From positions 1 to 33,569 of the forward strand of contig DUBZ01000031.1 of assembly GCA_012960035.1 (NCBI GenBank): a stretch of 33,569 nucleotides of DNA, read 5' to 3'. The stretch's first letter is position 1; each line of letters opens with the position of its first letter. Below, piece by piece: positions 8,208-16,767 of the stretch. The stretch comes from Myxococcales bacterium (GTDB taxonomy: Bacteria; Myxococcota_A; UBA9160; UBA4427). Position numbers and translations under genes: made by a program. Under the pieces are notes generated by a model. That model was not told where the DNA came from. It worked only from the letters and a program-made list of their open reading frames with translations, and made no database searches.

Positions 8208-8607
8208 ACTACGAAGTTTGTGAAAAAGTGGAAGGGGCCTCGCTCGCCTGCACTTCGGCAACGGCTGCCTCGCATCACCAACACCAACACCGACGGTGAC
8301 GCGATCTTGAAAGGTGGTGGACACATGATCTTCGGGGAGCGGTACGGCTTGTAGCGCATGAGGGATCGGATCCGCCGGACTCCCCAGCCATGGACCAGAC
8401 GGTACGATGGGCGCTGCTTTGTCGGCTGCTCTGTCGGCTGTGTTTCGAGTCCGGTCGATGGGGCGCTTTTTGTTCAGGGTGATGCGGACTAAACTTGAGT
8501 GCGCCGCGCAACGTCGGGGGATACGCTCCTATGCTCCTCGGTTTGTGAAATTTGTTCGATCGGAATCGATCGTGCGTCATCGAGCCAAGAAGGGAAGGGG
8601 TTCACTC
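8208..8607. other. 400-bp gene-free gap
   Basis: Between the cytochrome c stop and the outer-membrane protein start. No coding frame looks real. It contains short iterations (CCAACACCAACACC near 8277-8291; GTCGGCTG repeated near 8418-8440) and CGATCG-GAAT-CGATCG at 8557-8572, 36-51 bp before the next start. No clear terminator follows the cytochrome gene. Confidence 0.4.
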
Positions 8608-9327
8608 TTGAGTTGGAATCGAGCAAGCGTTGTGCTGGCAGGGGTCGTGGTCCTATGCCTGTTGTGTCTTCCAGGGGCCGTCGCGTGGGCTCAGGAAGAA
8701 ACGACGGAGGCAGCCGACGTGGTGACAGATACGGCCACCGAAATTGACACCGCCGAGTCCGACGAAGAGCGGATGGAAGAATCCGATTCGATGTTCGACG
8801 ACGGATCTGTGTACTACGACCACGTCGGTTGGTACGTGAGAGGCGGCGTGTTTGGCGGCTTCCTCGAGGGACGCAAAGGCGTCGACTTTGACCCGGGGAT
8901 CGGCTTCTCGGTCGCCGGCGGTTTGCGCCACAACCGATGGATGGCCGTCGAGGTCAACTACTCGAAAGTTTACGAAAGCGAAACCAATGACATCGAACCC
9001 AAGAACACGAGGTCCGTCGAGGAATACGAAGTGGGGTTCGATCTTCACTTCTATCCCCTGGGCTTAATCGAGGTGTCCGCAGTTTCGGACCGTCTTCAGC
9101 CCTACGTGTCCGGCGGCTTCGGCTTCAGCGAAGTCGACGTCAGCTCCAGTAAGCAGACTCTGTATATGCTTCGAATTGGCGGTGGGTTGGACATGTACGT
9201 CACTGAAAAGTTGGGCATATACGTCGATGGCAGCTACTCGATCATGAGCGGTACAACCATTGGGAATCAAAATAACGTGCTGAGTGGCCGTGGTTCGATT
9301 GGATGGGGAGCATTTGCACGCTTCTAG
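8608..9327 (+). CDS. Outer-membrane beta-barrel protein
   Basis: 239 residues from a TTG start at 8608, chosen because AAGGGAAGGGG lies just upstream and the start gives a clean signal peptide (SWNRASVVLAGVVVLCLLCLPGAVAWA, cleaved after AWA). The mature N-terminus is an acidic Thr/Glu/Asp-rich linker (EETTEAADVVTDTATEID). From about residue 75, alternating aromatic strands (GWYVRGGVFGGF, GIGFSVAGGLRHNRWMAVEVNYSKVY, YVSGGFGFSEVDV, LGIYVDGSYSI) end in GWGAFARF with the C-terminal Phe typical of BAM-inserted barrels. It resembles 8-stranded OmpA/OmpW-like barrels. The role is unknown. Confidence 0.85.
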   Translation: MSWNRASVVLAGVVVLCLLCLPGAVAWAQEETTEAADVVTDTATEIDTAESDEERMEESDSMFDDGSVYYDHVGWYVRGGVFGGFLEGRKGVDFDPGIGFSVAGGLRHNRWMAVEVNYSKVYESETNDIEPKNTRSVEEYEVGFDLHFYPLGLIEVSAVSDRLQPYVSGGFGFSEVDVSSSKQTLYMLRIGGGLDMYVTEKLGIYVDGSYSIMSGTTIGNQNNVLSGRGSIGWGAFARF

Positions 9328-9374
9328 TCGGAGTTGCAGAGCACCAGCGCTTGCGTCTTTGGAGTCGTTCAACG

Positions 9375-10232
9375 ATGACGGAAAACTTGACGCGCGATTC
9401 TGACCTCACAACGGTTGCGACCTACCGCCGTACCATCGGGGCGTCGGCTGAGCGTGTTTGGGAGAACGTGCTCGACTGGGAGCATCTTCCTTGGCTTCAC
9501 TCCGGGTCTTTTTCTGACATCGTGTGCAACGGTGCCGGAGAATGGGGGTGGCGGGCACAAGTTCGTTATCCGGGCGGGGATCATCAGTCGAACATTGAAC
9601 TGTTGACCGAGAGATCCGCGGACCGCTACGTCACTCGGGTGCTCGACGGCCCCGGTGCCGGGGGCGAAGTCTGGACATCGGTCAAAGGTGTTGACGCGCG
9701 CAAGACGGACGTCGTGGTCGAATTTTGCGCGCGAGTGCCCGAAGGCGTAGAACCCGACTCCATGGGCGCTGGGTATGTGGCGCTCTATCAGGGGCTATGG
9801 GACGAAGACGAACGAATGATGCAGCAGCGTCAGCTCGCTCTCGACAAACTGGCCGCAAAACCTGTGAGCACCACCGGTGCTAAGGCATCGACCGAACTGA
9901 TCGAACTCGGGACCCGTGCGGATCTGCGTGCGAAGCTTCCGTTGCGCGTTGAGGCATTGGGACAGCAAGTTCAAGTCGTTGAACTCGATGGCGACTTCAT
10001 CGTGCACTCCCTCGTTTGCCCGCATTCGCTTGGCCCCTTAGGTGACGCCCCAATTGTAGACGGTGAAGTGACATGCCCCTGGCACGGATACCGCTTTGAC
10101 GTTCGCACGGGCCGAAGTTGTGACGGCAGGCGCTTGCGCCTCAATGCTGGCGTTCGACTCGAGGTAGACCCGCAAACGGATGTGGTGCGCTTACATGTGG
10201 CCGCAGAAACGGCAACAAAGGCGAGTCGGTAG
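9375..10232 (+). CDS. SRPBCC (START-like) domain fused to a Rieske [2Fe-2S] domain
   Basis: 285 residues from ATG 9375. Residues about 12-150 look like an SRPBCC/polyketide-cyclase fold (VATYRRTIGASAERVWENVLDWEHLPWLH, ending in the long C-terminal helix GLWDEDERMMQQRQLALDKL). Residues about 173-275 form a Rieske domain with CPHSLG (Cys215, His217) and CPWHGYRFD (Cys234, His237), the four cluster ligands. In ring-hydroxylating oxygenases the order is Rieske first and catalytic helix-grip domain second, with a mononuclear iron site; here the order is reversed and no 2-His-1-Asp motif is obvious, so it is probably an electron carrier or ligand-binding redox protein rather than an oxygenase. It precedes an enoyl-CoA hydratase gene by 90 bp. 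Confidence 0.85.
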   Translation: MTENLTRDSDLTTVATYRRTIGASAERVWENVLDWEHLPWLHSGSFSDIVCNGAGEWGWRAQVRYPGGDHQSNIELLTERSADRYVTRVLDGPGAGGEVWTSVKGVDARKTDVVVEFCARVPEGVEPDSMGAGYVALYQGLWDEDERMMQQRQLALDKLAAKPVSTTGAKASTELIELGTRADLRAKLPLRVEALGQQVQVVELDGDFIVHSLVCPHSLGPLGDAPIVDGEVTCPWHGYRFDVRTGRSCDGRRLRLNAGVRLEVDPQTDVVRLHVAAETATKASR

Positions 10233-10322
10233 TCACACTCCGCTCGTCTACGATCATCGGTGCTCGGCGTGCGATTCAACTCTGCGCTCCCGCCACCGCG
10301 CGGAGGCCATTCCGGAGATTCC

Positions 10323-11120
10323 ATGAACACCGACCATTGTCTCGTTGAACGTGACGGCTCGATCCTTGTCGTAACCCTCAATCGCCCCGAGGCGAAGAAC
10401 GCATTGAGTCCGGGCATGCTGCTCGGCATGTACCGTGCCTGGCGCGAACTCGACGCCGACGACTCGTTGCGCGCCGCCATCTTGACGGGCAAGGGTGACG
10501 TTTTCTGCGCGGGCGCCGATCTGAAAACGATGGGGCCGAACCAACGAGACGACGAGTTTCAAGAATTCATGAAGGAAGTTCCAGACCTTCATTGGCAAGC
10601 ACTGCTTCGACACAATCGGCCGATGAAGCCATTGATCGCGGCGGTCGAAGGCTTTGCGGTGGCGGGCGGCACTGAGATCTTGCAGGGCACCGACATCCGC
10701 GTCGCCGCGGAAGACGCGACGTTTGGCATCACCGAAGCGAAGCGGGGTTTATTTCCACTCGGGGGCTCAAGTGTGCGTTTGCGCCGCCAGATCCCGTATA
10801 CGATCGCCGCCGAACTCCTGCTCACCGGCCGCAACATGTCTGCCCAAGAAGCCCTCGACTTTGGGTTGATTGGTCGCGTGGTGCCCAAGGGACAAGCGCT
10901 CGCTGAAGCGAAAAAAGTTGCGGCCGAGATCTGCGAAACAGGTCCACTATCGATCAAGGCTCTGATGCAAATGTTGCGTGAGGTCGATGGCAGCTACAGC
11001 GAAGCCGCTGCGCTGGAACGCGAACTCGAAATTGGTCAGCCGGTCTTTGCGACGAAGGACGCACGGGAAGGACCGCGTGCCTTTGCAGAAAAACGTAAGC
11101 CTGTGTTTACCGGCGAGTAG
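10323..11120 (+). CDS. Enoyl-CoA hydratase/isomerase (crotonase family)
   Basis: 265 residues from ATG 10323 with GGAG about 8 nt upstream. Crotonase landmarks: ILTGKGDVFCAGADLK forms the first oxyanion-hole strand, EGFAVAGGTEI the second, and both catalytic glutamates of hydratases appear conserved (ATFGITEAKRGLFPLGG and AAELLLTGRNMSA). It hydrates trans-2-enoyl-CoA in beta-oxidation or in side-chain/ring catabolism. It converges on the acyl-CoA synthetase gene with a 23-bp gap containing a hairpin. The exact substrate cannot be assigned. Confidence 0.92.
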   Translation: MNTDHCLVERDGSILVVTLNRPEAKNALSPGMLLGMYRAWRELDADDSLRAAILTGKGDVFCAGADLKTMGPNQRDDEFQEFMKEVPDLHWQALLRHNRPMKPLIAAVEGFAVAGGTEILQGTDIRVAAEDATFGITEAKRGLFPLGGSSVRLRRQIPYTIAAELLLTGRNMSAQEALDFGLIGRVVPKGQALAEAKKVAAEICETGPLSIKALMQMLREVDGSYSEAAALERELEIGQPVFATKDAREGPRAFAEKRKPVFTGE

Positions 11121-11126
11121 TCGCCA

Positions 11127-11143
11127 CCAAAGCAAAGCTTTGG
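11127..11143. terminator. Hairpin between convergent genes
   Basis: CCAAAGC-AAA-GCTTTGG, a perfect 7-bp stem with a 3-nt loop, sits exactly between the stop codons of the convergent enoyl-CoA hydratase and acyl-CoA synthetase genes. It could terminate in both directions although no long T-run follows. Confidence 0.5.
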
Positions 11144-12835
11144 CTAACTCGCCTGTTGGGCGACCAGTTCGTCCCGCAGGTCCCGCTTCAAGAACTTGCC
11201 CGATGCATTGCGGGGCAAAGGTTCACTGCGAACGACCACGATCGACGGGATCTTGAACGCCGCCAAGTGCGGCTTCAAGAATTCGCGAAGATCCTCAGCG
11301 TCGATCGACTGGCCCGTTTTTGGGATGAGCGCGACAGCGACTTCTTCACCGAGACGTTCGTGCGGGACCCCAAACACCGCTGCTTCATGCACTGCGGGGT
11401 GGGTATAGATCGCAGCTTCGACTTCGGCGCTGTAGATGTTTTCGCCGCCGCGCAGCACCATGTCTTTGGCGCGGTCCTCAACAAAGATGAAGCCCTCTTC
11501 GTCCATGCGCCCGAGATCGCCGCTGTGCAGCCAGCCGTCGGTAAAGGTTTCATCGGTGGCTTCGGGCTTGTTCCAATAACCACGAATCAGGTTCGGTCCT
11601 CGGAAGAAGATCTCGCCGACCTCACCGCGCGGGACTTCTTTGCCGGTTGCGTCGCCGACCTTGACTTGAAGGATCGGTACCGCACGTCCTGAACTTCGCG
11701 GCTTGCGCATGTAATTGTCGCCACTGTTCTGGGGGCCGTACGCCGTCGTCTCCGTCATCCCGTAGCCGATGCCGGGCCGGCCACTCTTGAAACCTTGGTC
11801 GATCTTCTTGACCAGCTCCGGCGGAGCCGGAGCGCCACCGCCACCGACACTCAGCAGGCTCGACGTGTCGCGGGATTCGAAGTCCGGCGATTCCATCAAG
11901 TCGAACGACATCGTGGGAACGCCGACAAACTGCGTGATGTGCTCGCGCTCGATGAGTTCGAGTGCTCGCTCTGGACTCCACTTGTACATCATCACGAGCT
12001 TATATCCGCCCGCGAAACTCCCGAGCATCACGGGCACTAGGCCGGTGACGTGAAACAGCGGAACGATGAGGATGAAACTGACGGGCCATTTGCTGGGTTC
12101 TTTCGCGGGCTGCGTCATTCCGTTTGCGGTCGCTGCACAGGAAAAGCACTGGAGTGCAGTGAGGACGGCGCGATGGGTCGAAACCGCGCCCTTGGGAAAG
12201 CCTGTGGTGCCCGATGTGTAAAGAATCATGGCGTCGTCGTCGTGTGCGATTTCGACTTTGGGAAGCGGTGCACCGGGCACGAGTACGTCGTGGAAGTGAT
12301 CGACACCCTTGGGAAGTTCGCCTTCGCAACGCACGGCAATCGCGGGGATGTTCATTTTTTCAAGCACCGGCGCAGCACGATCAATGCGCTCTTTATCGCC
12401 GATCAGCAGTGCACACCCCGAATCGCCAAGGGCGTAGTCGATTTCTTCAGTCGTCCACCAAGCGTTAAGCGAAACCGCGATGGCACCCACCGAAGTGATC
12501 GCCGCAAATGACGTGATCCACTCGGGATAGTTGCGCATCGAGATCCCAACCCGGTCCCCGTGCTTGATGTTGTAGCGATCGACGAGCATGGCTCCGATCG
12601 CATCCACTTGGTCGGTCACTTGGGTGAACGACCACGTCTCGTCTTCGTAGACAAGAAATGGCTTGTCGCCGTGACTACGCGCGGCCCCAAAGAGGTAACG
12701 AAGTGAGGGGGGCGTCGACTTGAAAACCGTCATGCTGTCGCCGCGAATTTCGGCTTCGGTTGTTTCAAACGCTGCACCCGGAGACATGAGGGTTTCGAGG
12801 GCTTGTTCCCAGGTGGGGATGGATGCGTCGGACAT
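11144..12835 (-). CDS. Acyl-CoA synthetase (ANL superfamily)
   Basis: 563 residues; ATP-dependent activation of a carboxylic acid to its CoA thioester. The phosphate-binding loop is ILYTSGTTGFPKGA, the A5 region YGMTETT, the A7/A8 hinge region GWLHSGDLGRMDEEGFIFVEDRAKDMVLRGGENIY (read in parts), and the C-terminal catalytic Lys lies in PRNASGKFLKRDL. I prefer ATG 12835 over the TTG at 12841 because AAGGA is 8 nt upstream of the ATG and only about 2 nt from the TTG. The sequence resembles long-chain or steroid-side-chain ligases (FadD-like). It converges on the enoyl-CoA hydratase; substrate unknown. Confidence 0.93.
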   Translation of the reverse strand: MSDASIPTWEQALETLMSPGAAFETTEAEIRGDSMTVFKSTPPSLRYLFGAARSHGDKPFLVYEDETWSFTQVTDQVDAIGAMLVDRYNIKHGDRVGISMRNYPEWITSFAAITSVGAIAVSLNAWWTTEEIDYALGDSGCALLIGDKERIDRAAPVLEKMNIPAIAVRCEGELPKGVDHFHDVLVPGAPLPKVEIAHDDDAMILYTSGTTGFPKGAVSTHRAVLTALQCFSCAATANGMTQPAKEPSKWPVSFILIVPLFHVTGLVPVMLGSFAGGYKLVMMYKWSPERALELIEREHITQFVGVPTMSFDLMESPDFESRDTSSLLSVGGGGAPAPPELVKKIDQGFKSGRPGIGYGMTETTAYGPQNSGDNYMRKPRSSGRAVPILQVKVGDATGKEVPRGEVGEIFFRGPNLIRGYWNKPEATDETFTDGWLHSGDLGRMDEEGFIFVEDRAKDMVLRGGENIYSAEVEAAIYTHPAVHEAAVFGVPHERLGEEVAVALIPKTGQSIDAEDLREFLKPHLAAFKIPSIVVVRSEPLPRNASGKFLKRDLRDELVAQQAS

Positions 12836-13097
12836 CGTCAATTTCCTTGTTGTTCATCGTGCGCAACGGGTGCGGGCCCCGGTTTGGGGATCCAGACTCT
12901 ACCGAGCGACAGAACGGTTCCCAAGTCCGTAGGCGTAGGGATGGTCAGGTTTAAAGCCGTGCTCATGATCCGAGTTCGCGCCATGCGTAGCAGCAAAGTC
13001 ATGAAGACGATTGGAAGCCATGGGTCGCGCTAGGATTCAAACTTAAATCTCGCGTCGCGGTCTGGATCAGGCCTATTTTGATACGGAGTGCATCAGT
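12836..13097. promoter_or_regulatory. Divergent promoter region
   Basis: A 262-bp gap between the divergent acyl-CoA synthetase and PheC-AroQ genes. The Shine-Dalgarno of the synthetase (AAGGA) is at its left edge. No confident promoter or operator motif is seen in the remainder. Confidence 0.35.
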
Positions 13098-14429
13098 TTG
13101 AATCGTTTGGCGATCTCTCGAAGCCGAGTTGTCTTGCAAATAGGGCTCGTGGCAGCCGTCCTGCTCTCGTGCACATCGAGTCAAACGCGCGTCGCCGAAA
13201 CGGCGACGGGGACGACGCCTGAGACCGGACGTCTCCTTCGCGTCGGGACGTCCGGTGACTATCCGCCGTTTAGCGATGCCATGGACGAGGCGCCGGGTTT
13301 TCGGGGCTTCGACGTCGACGTAGCAAGCGCCTTTGCGCGCGACATGGGATACGAACTTGCGTGGGTTCGTTTTCGATGGCCTGTGCTCGCAGCAGGACTT
13401 TCGACGGATCGTTTTGATTTGGCCATGAGTGGAGTCACGGTTCGGCCCGATCGCTCGGCGCTTGGACGTTTCAGTGTTCCGGTTCTGGAAAGTGGGGCGG
13501 TGGTGTTGTTTCGCGAGACTGCGTTGACGTTTCCAATCGGGGCAGTCGCTCACGGCGGCGCGCATGCTGCTAGTGATTTGGACCGTCCGGGAATGACGAT
13601 CGCGGTGAACCGGGGAGGGCATCTCGAGCGCGTAGCCCGCGCGGAATTTTCGCGCGCGGGGGTGATGACCATTCCTGACAACGCCATGGTGCGCGAGGCC
13701 TTGGTGTCGGGAGCTGTGAACGCGGTGTTGACGGACACCATTGAAGCGCCTGTGTGGCGGAAGGGCTTGGACGACGTCTTGCAAACTGCACCGATCACCC
13801 AGGACTGGAAGGCGTACTGGGTCGCGCCGCAAAATGAAGCCTTGTCCCGGGAGCTCGATGCTTGGTTGCTTGCGAAGGAGCGCGATGGGACGTTGTCGCG
13901 ATTGCGCGTCGCGCATTTTGGTGTGGGGAACGATCCTCCGACTGCCGCCCCGGTCGGGGCCTTACTTGCTGCAATCGACGAGCGTTTGGCGCTGATGCCT
14001 TGGGTGGCTGAAAGCAAGCGTATCACGCGGCGAGCTGTTGAAGATCTCGCGCAAGAAGAGCGCGTTCTGGCAGCGGCGGTCAGTGGCGTTGACGCTGCGG
14101 CTGCCCGCGCCGACGTCGCCCCGCCCAATGCGGACGTGGTTCGCGCGTTCTACCGCGCGCAGATCGAAGCCGCGAAGGAGATCCAACGCACGACGCTTGG
14201 AGGGCCTGTGTCTCGCGAAGCCCAGGGGACTGATTTGTCCGATGTACTTCGCCCGGCGCTGATTCGGATCGGAGACCGTCTGGCACAGCTCGTGGTCGCA
14301 GTGCACGAGGATGGATCAGCAACGGACTCTGCACGGAAGGTGCGAGACAGGCTTCGATCTCACGGGCTTAGCGACGCGACCGTGTCTGAAATAGAACGCA
14401 CGATCGACGCCCTTTCGAGTGACGACTAA
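13098..14429 (+). CDS. Exported cyclohexadienyl dehydratase (PheC) - chorismate mutase (AroQ gamma) fusion
   Basis: 443 residues. Signal peptide with lipobox VLLSC (Cys25), so probably a periplasm-facing lipoprotein. Residues about 45-275 are a type 3 solute-binding fold of the PheC kind: LLRVGTSGDYPPFSD, GFDVDVASAFARDMG, WPVLAAGLSTDRFDLAMSGV, MTIAVNRGGHLERVARAEF and VNAVLTDTIEAP match cyclohexadienyl dehydratase rather than amino-acid binding proteins. Residues about 287-440 match exported AroQ chorismate mutases: IDERLALMPWVAESKR supplies the active-site Arg296 and Lys307, EERVL Arg322, and FYRAQIEAAKEIQ the helix with Gln363. Together they would convert chorismate to prephenate and then to phenylpyruvate (or arogenate to phenylalanine) outside the cytoplasm. 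Starts at TTG 13098; it is divergent from the acyl-CoA synthetase. Confidence 0.88.
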   Translation: MNRLAISRSRVVLQIGLVAAVLLSCTSSQTRVAETATGTTPETGRLLRVGTSGDYPPFSDAMDEAPGFRGFDVDVASAFARDMGYELAWVRFRWPVLAAGLSTDRFDLAMSGVTVRPDRSALGRFSVPVLESGAVVLFRETALTFPIGAVAHGGAHAASDLDRPGMTIAVNRGGHLERVARAEFSRAGVMTIPDNAMVREALVSGAVNAVLTDTIEAPVWRKGLDDVLQTAPITQDWKAYWVAPQNEALSRELDAWLLAKERDGTLSRLRVAHFGVGNDPPTAAPVGALLAAIDERLALMPWVAESKRITRRAVEDLAQEERVLAAAVSGVDAAAARADVAPPNADVVRAFYRAQIEAAKEIQRTTLGGPVSREAQGTDLSDVLRPALIRIGDRLAQLVVAVHEDGSATDSARKVRDRLRSHGLSDATVSEIERTIDALSSDD

Positions 14430-14434
14430 CGCGC

Positions 14435-14812
14435 TCAATCGAGTTTGAGCAGGATGATTTTCCGTCGTTTGATCCGGCCCGATAGCGTCGACATCACATC
14501 GGTGAGCCACATGATCCAACCGTACTTCTTGTGCAGAGCTTCGTAGGCGTTCTTTTCTTCTTGGGCAGAAACGACAACGCGACCGGTTCCTTCGTGCCAG
14601 GAGCCCAGGATCTTGCCGCGTACATCACAGCGTGCGACGCGTACTTTGGGGTCGCGTCCCAAGCGTTTGACCTTGAATGCCGAGCCCTCGGTGAACACGG
14701 CGATTTCATCACCGACCGGTGCACACCACACGGGCGTCTTTACGCCATCGCCGTTGCGCTTGAAGGTTTCGAGGCTGATGTAGGACGCGTCTTGCGGGAG
14801 CTGTTCTGCCAT
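14435..14812 (-). CDS. PPOX-class (split beta-barrel) flavin/F420-binding protein
   Basis: 125 residues, matching small PPOX-class proteins of the F420-dependent/Rv2061c type: YISLETFKRNGDGVKTPVWCAPVGDEIAVFTEGSAFKVKRLGRDPKVRVARCDVRG (read in parts) covers the split beta-barrel with the SAFKVKRL phosphate-binding segment, and GRVVVSAQEEKNAYEALHKKYGW follows. It probably binds F420 or FMN and catalyses a redox reaction or cofactor binding in the cytoplasm; substrate unknown. ATG 14812. It converges on the PheC-AroQ gene with a 5-nt gap, so no terminator of its own fits between them. Confidence 0.85.
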   Translation of the reverse strand: MAEQLPQDASYISLETFKRNGDGVKTPVWCAPVGDEIAVFTEGSAFKVKRLGRDPKVRVARCDVRGKILGSWHEGTGRVVVSAQEEKNAYEALHKKYGWIMWLTDVMSTLSGRIKRRKIILLKLD

Positions 14813-14879
14813 CGCGGGACACTAGCGCCTCTATTCATCAAGCCATAGAGGAGATGAAGCCGTAGCGATGCAGGCGTCA

Positions 14880-14935
14880 ACATGAAGGCTTAGACATGAA
14901 GGCTTAGACATGAAGCCAAAGACATGAAGTCAGAG
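14880..14935. repeat. 14-bp tandem repeat, four copies
   Basis: Four consecutive 14-bp units: ACATGAAGGCTTAG twice exactly, then ACATGAAGCCAAAG and ACATGAAGTCAGAG. A degenerate relative (GATGAAGCCGTAG) lies about 25 bp upstream. The array fills part of the 161-bp gap between the acyl-CoA dehydrogenase stop and the PPOX gene start, both minus strand. Confidence 0.9.
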
Positions 14936-14973
14936 ACACCCAAAGCCGCGAACTCGCACTAGGGCTGCAACGC

Positions 14974-16767
14974 CTATAGCGCGGCCGGGTCGAGTTCGAA
15001 CAGCCCTTCAGCACCGCAAGTGATCGAGGGCACGAGGCCAACCGCTGGCGGCAGAAGCTGCTGAATGAAGAAGCGCGCCAAGGTCACACGGCTGTCCAGG
15101 AACGTCTTGCTCCATTCTCCTGACTCTTCTTCACAAGCTGCGATTGCCAGTTTTGCAATGGCGCCCGCAGCCGCGACCGTGCCGAACAAGTTCAAGTAAG
15201 GCGTGGAGCCTGCGGCGACGGATTGTGATTCCGACCCGATCCGAAGCGACAGCCATTCGGTGGCTTCTGCGAGGGCGTCGATTGCCGTGCGCATGCCCAT
15301 CGCGGTGTCTTTAAGCGCGGGCTTGGCTTCAAGGCCGTCGGCTACCGCGCGAAGTTCATCGAGGTACGCCGCAACAACCTGCCCATCCCCGAGCCGAAGC
15401 TTGCGCATCGTCAAGTCGGTGGCCTGGATGCCGTTGGTGCCCTCGTAGATTGGAGCGATTCGAGCGTCCCGGTAGTGCTGCGCTGCGCCGATTTCTTCTA
15501 CGTAACCAACGCCGCCGTGTACCTGCAAAGCGGTCGACGCGACATCGACACCCGTATCGGATAGCCATGCTTTGACGATGGGAGTAATCAGAGCTTGCCG
15601 AGCTTCCGCCTGTAAGCGAACTGCGGGGTCGGGATGTGCGTTGGCCATATCGGAGTCGGAGGCCGTTGCGTAGAGCAGCCCCCGCATCGCTACGATCTTG
15701 GCCTTCATTTCGATGAGCATGCGACGGACGTCGGGATGGTCGACGATGATCGAGTCTTCGCCCGGCCCAAGTTTGTCGCCAATTGCGCGGCCCTGGACTC
15801 GTTCGCGTGAATACTCGAGTGCCTGCTGATAAGCACGCTCTGAAATCGCGAGTCCTTGATTGCCAACGAAGATACGTTCGCGGTTCATCATGGTGAACAT
15901 GTAGGCGAGGCCCGCGTTTTCTTCGCCGATCAGGTAACCGACGGATGGCGTCGACTCTCCATACGAAATCACGCAGGTCGGACTGACTCGAATGCCCATC
16001 TTGTGTTCGAGAGAAACGGTCTGGACTCCGTTGTCGCCCCCGCTCGTTCCGTCGGGGTTGACCTGGTACTTCGGCACGATGAAGAGCGATATGCCCCGGC
16101 TTCCCGCCGGCGCGTCGGACGTGCGGGCGAGCACCAGGTGAATCACGTTGTCGGTGAGATCGTGATCGCCCCAACTGATGAAGACCTTGGTGCCCTTGAT
16201 GTGATAGGTGCCGTCGGCTTGTTTGTTCGCCTGACAGCGCAAACGCCCCAAGTCACTTCCGGCATGAGGTTCCGTGAGGTCCATGCTGCCGGTCCAGGTC
16301 CCTTCGGTGAGCTTGCCGAGGAACATCTTCTGGAGTTCGGGAGTGGCGTGCGCCGCGATCGCATGGATCGCGCCGTCTGAAAGACCCGTGCACATTGCGA
16401 AGCCCATGTTGGCGGCGCTGAACATTTCGATCACGGTCGTGTGAATACAGAAGGGCAGACCTGCACCCCCGTATTCTTCGGCACCGGAGACTCGGTTCCA
16501 TCCCGCTTCGACAAGCGCGTCGTATGCTTGTCGGTATCCGGCCGGAAGAACCACTTGACCCTCGACAAGGATCGCACCTTCTTTGTCGCCAATGCGATTG
16601 AGCGGCGAGATGATTTCTGACATGAAGCGTCCCGCTTCAGTCATCAACTCGCGCATCATGTCGGGGTCGAGGTCTTCGAAGGCGGGCAGGGCGGCGAGGT
16701 CGGCCACTTTTGCAGAGTGCTTGAGGCCGAAGCAAATGTCGTCGATGGGGGCGATATATTCGTTCAT
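14974..16767 (-). CDS. Acyl-CoA dehydrogenase, long form with C-terminal extension
   Basis: 597 residues from ATG 16767, whose N-terminus (MNEYIAPIDDICFGLKHSA) matches the usual start of this about 600-residue family (DmdC/AcdA-like, with an added C-terminal domain). FAD-dependent alpha,beta-dehydrogenation of acyl-CoA. Landmarks: GAEEYGGAGLPF, GTWTGSMDLTEPHAGSDLG, KGTKVFISWGDHDL, the central SLEHKMGIRVSPTC, LQVHGGVGYVEEIGAAQHYRDARIAPIYEGTNGIQA (read in parts), then a C-terminal helical domain of about 130 residues ending LFELDPAAL. The frame is open well upstream, but that part lacks family sequence. It may serve beta-oxidation or methylthio-acyl/branched substrates. Confidence 0.93.
   Translation of the reverse strand: MNEYIAPIDDICFGLKHSAKVADLAALPAFEDLDPDMMRELMTEAGRFMSEIISPLNRIGDKEGAILVEGQVVLPAGYRQAYDALVEAGWNRVSGAEEYGGAGLPFCIHTTVIEMFSAANMGFAMCTGLSDGAIHAIAAHATPELQKMFLGKLTEGTWTGSMDLTEPHAGSDLGRLRCQANKQADGTYHIKGTKVFISWGDHDLTDNVIHLVLARTSDAPAGSRGISLFIVPKYQVNPDGTSGGDNGVQTVSLEHKMGIRVSPTCVISYGESTPSVGYLIGEENAGLAYMFTMMNRERIFVGNQGLAISERAYQQALEYSRERVQGRAIGDKLGPGEDSIIVDHPDVRRMLIEMKAKIVAMRGLLYATASDSDMANAHPDPAVRLQAEARQALITPIVKAWLSDTGVDVASTALQVHGGVGYVEEIGAAQHYRDARIAPIYEGTNGIQATDLTMRKLRLGDGQVVAAYLDELRAVADGLEAKPALKDTAMGMRTAIDALAEATEWLSLRIGSESQSVAAGSTPYLNLFGTVAAAGAIAKLAIAACEEESGEWSKTFLDSRVTLARFFIQQLLPPAVGLVPSITCGAEGLFELDPAAL

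Noticed and set aside
13142..13920. Plain amino-acid ABC binding protein for the N-terminal domain of the 13098 gene
   Set aside because: The GTSGDYPPFS, WPVLAAGLSTDRFDLAMSGV and NRGGHLERVARAEF pattern follows PheC more closely, no ABC permease is adjacent, and it is fused to a chorismate mutase.
14880..14935. CRISPR array
   Set aside because: The 14-bp units are directly adjacent with no spacers, and there are no cas genes in the window.
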